Source: Lepisosteus oculatus (taxonomy: Eukaryota; Chordata; Actinopteri; Semionotiformes; Lepisosteidae). From it: a stretch of DNA of 64,000 nt. Shown here one piece after another: positions 25,601 through 37,600 of the stretch (positions are counted from its first letter, which is position 1; each line of letters begins with the position of its first letter). The DNA is taken from contig NC_090697.1 in NCBI RefSeq assembly GCF_040954835.1, positions 42,654,788 to 42,718,787 on the forward strand. The letters are read 5' to 3'. Under the pieces are notes generated by a model. The model made no database searches, was not told the origin of the DNA, and was given only the letters and a program-made list of their open reading frames with translations. The translations under genes were made by a program, and so were the position numbers.

Positions 25601-28600
25601 TTCTGGCGGACACTGCTCGCGGTAAGTTAGAGGCCTGCAGTTGCAAACTTCTACGTGATGCAATGCTTTATTTGCATTGTGGAATAAGCTTAATGAGAAG
25701 ATTTAGGTTGACACCCAGTCTGTGCTACAAGGTGACCTGCACGGCCATATAACTGGTCATTCCCAGTGGCAGAACTAAACAGGTCTGAAGAGTGATGAGA
25801 CTGACTCGGGTAAAAGTGACTCTGCATCTCTGTGAGGCTCCCAGGATTCCCACAGGACTGTATCATGTATTATGTGTATATGTGGTTGAAGCTGTCCTAC
25901 AGCAGCCACTTAAGATTGGCTCTTCACATTGAAGTATGGAACATGAAGAGAGACTGGCATTTATTTATGGCCTGTGTGATGCCATTTATGGCCCTCAAGA
26001 AAATAAAATGTGACGTGCTGCATTAAGAATTTTAGTTTTAAAGGTATAAATTTGATTTTAAGATGGTAAAAGATTGATGCAGAAGAAACGTATCTATGAT
26101 TTTATATTGCTGCAATAATGTTTTTTTCCTTTTCCTTCTAGGTCAAGAGTAGAACGTATCTCCGTAAGTATTACTACTCTTACTGCATGGGGTTATAATG
26201 ATAATAACAATGTGTGTTTCCATTTTTTAAATTAAGTAGTTCTTTCAAAATGTGCAATCTTCAATTTTCAGTGACTGAAAAGCAACTTGTGGAAAAAATA
26301 AAACAACTAATTGATGAAAAATCTGAAGCTCTTTCCAAAATATCGGAACTGAATAAGCTGGTAAGTGACACTTTGCATAGTACAATACAACATGACGTGT
26401 ATAATTATTGTTGCTTAGGTTTACCCAAAGCCTAATGATGTTTTATTGTCTCTCCTCTTGTTTTATGGTGGCCCTTTCAGATTGAAGAGCGTGAACAGCA
26501 ATTAAAAGTGTCAGAAAAATCAAAATCATCTGCTAAACGTGAGAATAAAGACCTCCAGGTGAGATTACATGGAAACATGTTCATGTGTGGATTTAAGTAT
26601 ATTAATTTGTCAACAAGTTTTTAATGTCCCTTTTCCGATAACAATAGCCGTGTGTTCCCGGATAAATGGATCTCAGGTGAAATATGCCATCAGGAGTTAA
26701 GATTTTTCTTATCTGTCACAGCAGTAGCTTTCTGACATCCTGTTTGTTGTGCTTCTTAAAAAGCTGAGAAGTGTCCCTTTTACAAGAAGATATTTAGACT
26801 TTTTTTTATTCAGAAACAGATAAAGTGCAACTCTTCAGATTTTTAGAAGATGATGGAGCTGTTGACAAAGGAAGTTGGTTATATTGCCGTGTTGTGCCAG
26901 TTAGTTGTTTTTTTTCTACAGCTGTTATCTACATGACTTTTAAAATGAAATCTGTTTATAATGCATGGGATTCAGCAGCTCCAACATTGGTTTTCAGCAC
27001 TTTTGGACTTCAGTTCCAGTGGTGTTATACAGTTGCTCACATTATGGTTTATAACTTTTTTTTTAATTGTATGTTGTTTTAAAAAGGACACATTTAAGGA
27101 ATTGCAGCGAGCAAATGAACTCATGAAGGAGAAGGTCAAAACTCTGAATAGGTCTGTAGAGGAAGAAAGGAAAAAGAATCGTCAGCAAGAAGAAATTGTA
27201 AGTTCTTCTAGCTTAAGGGTGTGCTTTCTTAGTCAGAACAAATAAGCCAGCTTTAAGTACCTTGCTTGCTACCCCAATAGTGCCAACTTTAAAGGTATAA
27301 ATGTTAAAGGGTGCTACCTATGTATTTATCCGTTTATTTATGTGTCCCATACTGTTGTTGTGATTTCATGTACTTCATGTGATTTTATTTGAGTCTTGTT
27401 TTGTACTTCTACAGGAGAAGCCAAAGACAAATTTGCACAGTAGTGGACAACAGAGTATCTAATTATCAGTTCATTTTGTAGCTAATGCACATAATGCAGT
27501 GTTTAAACTGTACACAGAAATATAAGTGCGAGATCACTCTTTTGCACTCTTTTTTTCTCATCTACCTTTTACATTTTTTTTTAATTTAAGTAGGTTTCAC
27601 TGTTTATGTGAACCTGTTAAAAATCAACAATTTAAGCTGCTCATGTGAAGGTCATAAAGCTGCTGAAGCTGCTGAAGGTCATAAAAATGTTTACAATGTG
27701 CAGCTCTTAGATAAAATAATCCTTGTTTTAATGTAACATAAGGACATAGAACTTAAACGTTGATATGATCATTTTGAAAGAAAAATATTTTTTTCAACAG
27801 ATTACAGAAACACAGAAATCTGTTGACAAGTTTCAAAGTATAATTAAATCCAACAGAACTGAATTGTCAAAGGTATGTTTTGCACTTTGACCTCTTATTC
27901 ATAACTCTTGCTCCTTTCTCACTTTACTGTATTAATGGTTGTTAATTTATTTAAAATAAGTTATTACTTTGAGGCATATTAAATAATAATTTTCCAAATC
28001 TTGATGTCGCTTACAATTTGTTTTTTATCCTATGACTACATACTATTAGATTTTTCTTACTGGAGCTCTGGACTCTGGACTGAAAGAAGGATACCATTTT
28101 GAATAGGTCCAATAAATATAAAAAAAATATTTCACTCAATGTACAAAAGTAGTGGGTGAATAATATTAAGAAAGTCGATGGAATAGTTATAGTGCACAAA
28201 ACACAGTTTTTTAATTATCCTTTAATAAGATTTACACAATAATGTGCTATGTGGAAGTTCTAATTTAAATATATACTTTTCATTTGGTCTTAATTGCATT
28301 TGGAGATAATATCTCATTTCAGTGTAATTTTTTTTCAGGTGAAAAATAATTGTGCACTCATTATATTCCATAGGTGCAAGCCCTTGTTGAAGAGGCAAAA
28401 TTAAGGGAGGAAGCTCTGAAGGCTGAACTGCAGTCCTTTGAGAAGGAAAACAACATATTGAAATCCAAGAAAAAAGCTGTAAGAAACTGCTGCACTGCTT
28501 TGGTTTCAGTAATTTAGTTAGAAATGGCTGGATAAGATCCTTGATCACTTTGCTGCAAGAAACCAAATTAACAATGGGAATATTCTTCTGTATCTAGAAA

Positions 28601-31600
28601 TTAAAATGAAATGCATTAAATTTTGTCCTACAATAATTTTGATGGAGCTCTTTTGTGTGTGTCTTATAGCTACTGAAAGATGCTAAAGACTGGGAAGAAA
28701 AACACAGAGAACTAAGCGAGCAAATTAAAGTTTTTCAGAAGTCTCAGAAGGAACTGGAAGATACTGTTGTGCACAAAGAAAACGAAATTGAGGTAGGTCA
28801 TTAACCTGTAACTAATTACTTGCCAGAAGTTAAATGGAATACTGTGAGGCAGGATTGAAAAGAGAGAAGAGGTAAGATTGATATGATCCCTGCTTTCCAT
28901 GTCCAGGTTTTGTCTAACTGCATTGCTGAGCTGCAGCAGCTTGAGGCTGATGCCAAGTATGAGAGTGCAGACTTGCAGAAGGGAGATGCTATGATACTAG
29001 CCAATGGAGAAGCTCTGGGTAAGCGTTTTTCTTTGAAATATAAAGTGCTAGAAAAGTAGATCATACTTTCTGTATTACATTTAATTGGTTTGATTTTTTT
29101 AGATGTGTTTTGCCTTTGTAATTAACGCTCTCTGGAGGAAAAAGCAGAACTCTTCTGAGCTCAGTCTATCTTTAAATGTGCTTCATGATACTAAAACAGG
29201 TTCCCATTTCTGTCTGTTGAATCATAAACAGTCATTCTCTAAAACCTTTTTCCCATTGATGCTTTCAGACCAGAAGAATGACACAATAAAGAACCGAATA
29301 AAACAGATGATGGATGTTTCATGGGTAATTCTGGTTGATATTTCTTAACTGCATTTTCTACTATAGGTCTTAAAGAGTGGTTTTGTGTGATGTCTTTTAA
29401 TGTCTTTAGTGTAATTTATTCTTTGTGAACTCTCCTTGGAGCAGTGTTTTAAGAAAAATACATTAGCTGTGTTATTTCTTATGAGGATAATGTAAACATG
29501 GCCCTATAATAAGAAATGCCTATGTATTTTCCTCTAAAAAGTCACATAGTGTATTGAAATATATGGTCATATATTTCAAAATGTTAGTGAACTGCAGGAA
29601 TAGTTCGTTCTTATTTTTCTTTATATACAGGTGAAGACAACTCTTACCATAGTACAAGAAGAGAGAGACCATTACTTCACAAAACTCTTAGCTGAGGAGA
29701 AAGAGAGGCATGAACTAGAAGGTACCATTTTTTGCTTAGTGTGTTTAAAGTTAAATTCAAACTTTTTTCATCTTGAACAATTTCCTTAAAATATATTTTT
29801 TAATCGCTATTTTACTAACAACTGCTTTCCAATCATTTGTTCTGCAGAACAGATAAAGAAACTGGAGCACGATCAGGCTACCATGCTCAGTGAGAAGTGC
29901 CACCTGGAATCACAGTTCAAGACAATTCAGCAAAAACTTGAGATAATGAATGAGATGTACCAGCAGAAGGAGAATGCCCTTCAGCAGTGAGTGTCACGGA
30001 ACACACTAGTGAAAGGGTTGTAATGTGTGTAAACCTGCTCTGTGCAGAATGGGAACAATGTCTGAACCAAGTTTGATATTAACTTGTTTTGTTACTAACA
30101 GTAGTTCTGACTTTTTAAAAATGATTGCTTTGATTCATTATCATTTAAAATCCTTAAGACTGAACTTGCATTTGGTCATATGGTATAATATACTCCTTAT
30201 TAACTTTTAACAGTAAAAACTAAATATCATTCTGCAATAAATACATTAAATTCCAAGTCATTTTTCTTTAGAAAACTTTTCTGATTCATCTTCATATTTC
30301 ATCGACAGAACACTAATAAGAAATCTTGCTGATAGCTTCCACAAAAAAGCATTACAATGAAAATAACCTAAAGTGCGGCATAAATATGAGTGCACTTCTT
30401 ATTGGAAAGATCTTATGAGACATAAGGGCTGTGCAGTTGATAACCTTTCTGAGAAGGTGAAAAGTGTACAGGCCTTGGCAGGCCTTTAACCCTGGTGTTG
30501 GGCCTTGTGCTGCAGGAAACTGACGCAGGAGGAGTTTGAGCGGAGGGAGAAGGAGCAGAAGCTCTCGGAGGTGGATGGGAAGGCTCTGCAGGCTGAGGAG
30601 GAGTTAAAGACCTGTAAGCAGAGGATACAGGAGATCGAGGAAGAGCTGCAAAAAACAGAACGCTCCTACAAAAATCAGGTGTGAAATATATACAAACCTC
30701 TTTCAGAACATGGAGGAAAGCATTCCTCCTTTATTTTTGCAAACAGAAACATTAAAACTCTTATTATATGGTAAAAATCAGTTGATAAACTAATTTGTTT
30801 TTCTGTAGTTGGAAACTACACACATTTTAGTGCTTTATGTTAGCCATCAAGGAGGCCTGTCTTTCATTTAAAATCCTTAGTCTGCTATTTGTGATACTTA
30901 AAATAAATGTGCACTAGAAAGTACAAATTTCTATCAATTATGGCAGATTTTAGATGCTGCAAAATGGCGGGGGGAATAAAGCAATCATAGTGTACATTGC
31001 AGACTATTTGATTGTTGAGAGCAATAAAAATAATAAGACCAGCTACATTGTTAATATAGCTGTGGTTAAAAAGGCTGAGTTTCTATAGCTGCGAACATGA
31101 CCTGTGCTTTGAATGAGACCCTACAAGAATATCATATACAAAACATCGGTGCCTACCTCCTTCATGAAACTAATCTTGCATACATTTGGAGACTTATAAA
31201 AATTGTGAGGATGACATGAATACTAATTGTCAGTCTTGTCAAAGAAAATTCAGTCTTTAATCAGGTTAGGAGACTGTCAAACAGATCTTTCACAGAGAAG
31301 GGGATTCCCCTAGCACTCAGTACATATGCTCGCTTAACTGAAGTTACACTTTTCCTTTTATATACATTAAATGTAGGCGAGACTTTAACATATCAAAGGA
31401 AACCCAAGGCACAGGACACTCACAGAAGTCTTTCAAATACAAACAAAACAGGACAAGAACATTCCATTTGGCATCCTGTAGTCTTTTTTTCTCACTGATA
31501 AATCACACAAGTGGGAAAAATTACAGGCTTTAGATGCAGAAAGACACCTGTCTTAGGTGCAAACAAAACCTCTCCCGTGCATAGTCACTGTCTGAAACTT

Positions 31601-34600
31601 TAAAAATGTGATCCAAAGTTTAGCTAGTTAAATTTTTATTATGGAGAGCTTTAGCTAACCAATTTCTTTTAAACTTTCCTAGATTGCATCTCATGAAAAG
31701 AAAGCACATGAAAATTGGGTAAGTGGCATAACATTTTTAATGAAACATCTAGAGAAATACATATTATGTACTGATCCTTTTACCTTTTCTTCATTTCAAA
31801 CAGCTGAATGCACGATCGGCTGAAAGAGCTCTAGTGGAAGAGAAGAGAGAGACTGCAAACCTGAGGCAGAAGTAAGTTGAACCTGCAGTTTCATTCGCTT
31901 TAGGGATATTGATAGGCAGGTGAATCTTGTTTCTAAAAACAAAACTTTGCTGAATTATCTCACTCTTCTTGAGGTGTGACTTTCTAATGCTATACTTATG
32001 TGGGAATACCTTTCTTATAGATTGCTTGGAGATGGCAATTTTGTCAGGTACATTTAACAATCAGCCATACAGCCATTGCATTAGTTTGCCTCTGTGCATT
32101 CAAGGAGTCTGGAAATCATCTAAAGGTTAACTTCATATGAAAATTCATTGGCAATATTGATTCCTGGTATGCGTCAGAATGAGGGTGTGCTGTACTTCCC
32201 TTGTGAGGGGTGAGAGAAGTTGGAAGTGGGGGATTATTTTCATTTTCTTTCTGGTTTGAGGTAAAAAATATATATATTGAAAATAATTTTCCAGGCTTAT
32301 TGAAGTTAATGAGAAGCTGGCTGAACTACAGAGACCATCTCTTATCAAACCAACACCTGGCCGTCCAGACAGGCAGTTGCCACCATTTCGGAAAGGTAAG
32401 CTTGTTACGGTTTAGGGTGTTACGGTTTTTCTGCTAAAGAGAAATTATTGGTCAGAGAAGATCCCGGCAAGCATTGACATTAGCTGACTTGGCTAGGACA
32501 AAAGTCTGTCTGGTCTGTATTTTTTTTTATTTCATTTGCTGCTTTGCGAACAAATGTATTTGCGAACCCCTCTAATTTGCTATAATTAGCACACCTGAGT
32601 TGTTGTCAACCTAACTGTAACCTAATATCTTTAATTTAAGGGCAGTGGTCAGGCTAATTTTAAATATTCACTCATTCTCCATGTCTCAGTCTAAATATTT
32701 GCATATTTCTAAGTGCCTACAGCTTGTAATTTGATGATCTTTTTTAAAGACCTTCTGAAAATCTAAATACACTATTATGTTTTATGTTCTGTAAGTGTCC
32801 ATTACTGTTGTTGCTTGATCAAGCTCTTAACAGGTTTAATAGGCCAAACCTAATTTTTCTAAATCTATGTTGACTGTTTTCAAACATGTGATTTCCATAT
32901 ATATAATAATCTAGTTTACATTTATTCTAATTCTTTCCGTAACCTTACATCTAAGATGCAGAGCGCTGGATTTGATTATGGATTTAGGTTCCTGTCTTTG
33001 TCGAGTCTGCATGTTCTGTTTGCTTTTTGATAGACCTTTAGAGACCTCGCAGTCTTCAAATACATGCAGGTTAGGTTTGCAATTGGGCTAAATTCACCCT
33101 TTTCTGACATGGGAAGTGTTCCCACTACGACTAGCACTGTTTATGGGATAACCAGCCTTCTGAGTCAGCTTAAAACAAGCTAGGTTTATTCCATGCTGAA
33201 AAAAAGAAGAAAGAAAACGCGAAGTTTTGGCCGTGGAGCCTTCTTCAGCTGTAAGCAACCTAAAGAAGGCTCCACGACCAAAATGTTGTTTGCCGATGCA
33301 GCTACCCACCTGAATTAAAACAAGCTAGTGCTGGTTTACCCAAAGTGATCTTGGGAAATTAGACAAAAAGACTGAATGTTTTTCTGTGCATTTTATGAAA
33401 CAGGTTAAAATTGCCAAAATAAGTTTCCCTGATCTTGCAGTTCCTTTGATGTTTGTCGTGTCATTTGTGATGTTTCAAGTAATGCATTTTTCTTAAAACA
33501 GGAGATTCTTTTGGTCCTTCCCCTGTGAGTGGAGGTGCCCCATCACCTCCTCCGATGTTTGAGGGTCCAGGACGCCCGCCCTCTGCTCCTCTGGGGCGAA
33601 GAGAGCCCTTTGGTAAGTCACAGCCCAGCCAAGCTGGCTGGTGAAATATGTAAAGGGTACCCCCTTGCCTCTCTAGATCGGACATATAGCTTGTTCCATG
33701 GTTTTACATTCATTTAGAAATGGATTAACTTGCAGGTAATTGTCTTTTTAACAGTTTATTTGATACATGCATCTAATGGGATTTTATTTCTTTGCCTAGG
33801 ACCAGTTGATAGCCAGCTTGGCCCAAGAAGACCACCTTCAGAAACATTAGGACGATTTTCAGACCTTGGACACCCCCCTCCTTCACGACCTGGTACACCT
33901 TTTTATCTAGAGCCTGTTCTCACACCAGTATTTACATTTTAGAGTATGTCTAAGAACTTCTAACTTCATGATTATACTGATTGTTCTAGATGCTGCAGTT
34001 AGTGCACCGAGAACTTCGTCTCCTAGTGTTTTGGATGGATCGGTAAGTCAATGAATTTTTAATTTAAGAGAAGAGATTCTAGTCTGTTAAGAATCTGCAA
34101 AGTCCTTGGTTGTGTTCAAAAGCATAAATGTTTAACTATCCACTCTTTTAACAGCGCTCTCTAGAACTGACAAATGTTAGTTTTTCAAATTGAAAACAAT
34201 GCAAAGGTTGAGTAATGCAGCTATAGGAGCATTCTGGTTTGTTAAATATCACCCTGCAACTCACAACTGGCAGCCCACTGAAGCTAAGCAGGTGTCAGTA
34301 CCTGGATGGGAGATCTCCTGGGAAAAACTAAGGTTGCTGCTGGAAGAGGTGTTAGTGGGGCCAGCAGGGGGCGCTCACCCTGCGGTCTATGTGGGTCCTA
34401 ATGCCCCAGTATAGTGATGGGGACACTATACTGTAAACAGGCGCCGTCCTTTGGATGAGATGTAAAACCAAGGTCCTGACTCTCTGTGGTCATTAAAAAT
34501 CCCTGGGCGTAAAGAGTAGGGGTGTAACCCCGGCGTCCTGGCCAAAATTCTCATTGGCCCTTATCAATCATGGCCTCCTAATAATCCCCGTCTATGAATT

Positions 34601-37600
34601 GGCTTCATTACTCTGCTCTCCTCCCCACTGATACCTGACGTGTGTTGAGCGTTCTGGCGCACTATTGCTGCTGTCGCATCATCCGGGTGGATGCTGCACA
34701 TTGGTGGTGGTTGAGGGGAGTCCCCATTACCTGTAAAGCGCTTTGAATGGAGTGTCCAGAAAAGTGCTATATAAATTTAAGCAATTATTATTATTAAATC
34801 ATGGTGACCTATTTTGAATGAGAGGTCCTCAAAATCCTTTAACATTGGTTTAGGAGTGATGAAGTGTATTTCATCACATTTATCTAACTAGTACATTTAC
34901 ATAAGCAGATAATGTTTAACTCTTCCCAACCCAGCTTCTTTCAGTTTCTGTCAACTACTTGTTGTTTTATCGGGGAAGCAAATAAAAGTCAAAGTGTTAT
35001 ATAGTGAAATGTTTAGAATGTAAATCAAGGGATGTTACGTTACAATTGTGCAATGCACTTGTAAGAACTCATTTAGAATACTGAATAGAATTTTGGTCAT
35101 CGTGTTGCAAAACAATTCTGGCATCAGTCCAGAGAAGAGCAACCAGGTTGTGATAAACTGGAAGAGTTTGAGAGAAACTGATTCAAGCATTGAAAATTCT
35201 CAGAGGCATGGACAATCCACTGTCAACTTACTGGATTTCTATAAAATCCACACTGAAACACAAACCAGAGGATGCAAGTGAAAAATATGTGGAAATGCAT
35301 TTCAAATGAACAAACAGAAAGCATTTTTTTTTTTACACAAAGGGTTGTGTGAGTAATGAAATATGGGGGGGGAAAAAAACATCCAGATGATATCTTTGGA
35401 ATCAGCTGGATATTAGCAACCAAACAAAGTTGACCGACCGTATGGTCTCATCTTGTTTGTAACCTTTTTCCCTTTTTGAACTCTGCACTAAAGCAGAATC
35501 CTCCTGTAGAGACTCAAGCCCTTCCCTCTTCCCTCCCTATTCCCGAGGTCTTAGAGCCTGTAAGTATAGAGTGCAGGACTGGGCTTATTCCCTGGATGTG
35601 CAGGTCTGCATGCTGCTTGCTGCTTATGGTGGGATTTTGCAATAGGAGGGTAACCAACATGCTTCTGGGTGACTGAACAACTCCTCAAGAACGGGGACCA
35701 GTTTCACAAAACCAATACTTCACGCTGTCAGCTATCAAGATGTCTTTCCATCTTTCTCTGGCTTATCTCAAGGGAAAAAAAATTACAATTTTGCAATGTT
35801 AAGTTTTGTCATGTGAAAGTTTTTCACTACCATTTTTAAGAGTTGAGTTAATTTAACTTTTCTTGATATTTCAGAGAGTGGAATACATCAAGAGGCACAA
35901 ATGTTTTACTCTTTGAAGTAGAATAAATCCTAAGAGTTAAAAACTTTGTAGAAATGGTTAATGGGGTCTTTTAAACCACATTCTTATTTATGGGACAGAT
36001 GTTTTAAGAATTATGGTTAATGAACTGGGGCCAACACGTTAATGTTTGGTGTTGCTAACTGATATGATACCACAAGTCATAAGAAGTTATCTTTCTAATC
36101 AGTGAATGAATTTGTGTTTTTGAGTTGTAAACATGTTAAATAATTTTTAGAAATTGCATGTGCATCTGGAATAAAGGATATCAAAAATTGAGATAATCAC
36201 TCCCCATATAGTAAATGCAAAATATCTTAATGGTTAACAACTTGCTATCTAACATACGGTGGCTATGTTGCCTGATTGAATGTGCTTTGTAAACAGTTGA
36301 AGGCATTTGAGTGTCACGTCTTTTGGGTCTAGCAACCTGTTTCCTGACTTGATCTGTAAAGCTGGTTGTACGATTCTTTCTGCCATCACCAACAATGACC
36401 AGGTAGAAGAACTGTATTTTAGTGCATTGTTTGCAGCTCACATTAATGACAACAAATTTTCTCTTCTAGATGAACTCAAAATCCCAAGGTCCCCCATCAT
36501 TTCCAGGAACCCCAATTATGAATTCACCAGCTTCTGGTGCTACACCTCCTGCTAAAGGGTTTGCTCCTCCATTAGTGGCTGGGCCATTCCCTCCTTCCCT
36601 CAATGGTCCTACCCCTCCTCCACTGTTGGGACCCCTGAATGGACACCCCCCAATGCCCTCCGCTGTACCTCCTCTGGCACCAGGCCCGCGATATGGACCG
36701 CCACATCCATCCAAAGGACCCTATGGCCCAAGGCCTTATGGAGCAGTTCCACCTCATAATGGTAAGATACCCTTAACTTCAGGCAAAGATTACAGTAGTG
36801 TTTGTATCTTTCCACTGTTGTGACATTATTCTCTGGACTCAGCTGTCAAATTGAAGCTCATCATTCCATAACAGACTATCCTTATTCTGAAGAGTGCCAT
36901 TTCAGGAAGCTCTGGTTTCATATCTCCTATTTGGTAGTCTGGTGCTCACCTTTTGCCTTGATAGAATAACACATTTTCATTCCCATGCACAGTCCTGTGC
37001 ATGCATCTGAGCTTCATTTCTGCATATGTGGGGAGTGAGTACTAGTACTTCTGTAAGGGGGTAATTTTAGAGAAGCAAGTTTAAATTTATACCAGTACCT
37101 TATGTTTAGGTGACCATTCAACTGTTTTTGTGCAATATATGCCAGGGACCTGTGCAATACATTTATATTTACATCTATATTTATATTCATATTGTGCAAT
37201 ATGACTTTTGTGTACTGTTCTGTTCTAGTTTGTTCTTTGTGTGTTCTGGACTAAGTAACTCTTATTTATTGCACTTCTCACTGTACTGATTATATTGTAT
37301 TTTTGTTATTATTATTATTATTGTATCATTTGTTACACTGTGGCTGTGTTGTCTGTGTTAAGCTGCTGTTGCACTGCAGTTTCCCTCAGGGGATCAATAA
37401 AGTATCTATCTATTCCATTTCTCAAAATTGTGAATGTCAAAGAAATGTCCTTATTGACATTAATAAAGTACTTAATAAAGTATTATCTATCTATTATTGC
37501 ATTGTATCCCCTTATATTAACACAACCAAGTACAAAGTCTGTAGCGGAATGTAATAGAATCAGTGAATCTGCATATTAATAATATAGAATGAAATATGAA

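Noticed and set aside
34245-34330. 5S rRNA gene
   Set aside because: Only the promoter-bearing part resembles 5S, and it is fused to a SINE body and tail. The copies at 11395 and 46210 show the same fusion.
36466-36815. Glycine/proline-rich antisense frames over MIA3 exon 26
   Set aside because: They are shadows of the proline-rich coding strand.
37296-37500. CRISPR-like short repeats
   Set aside because: The repeats are ATT and TATC microsatellites at a LINE tail, without unique spacers, and the window is eukaryotic.
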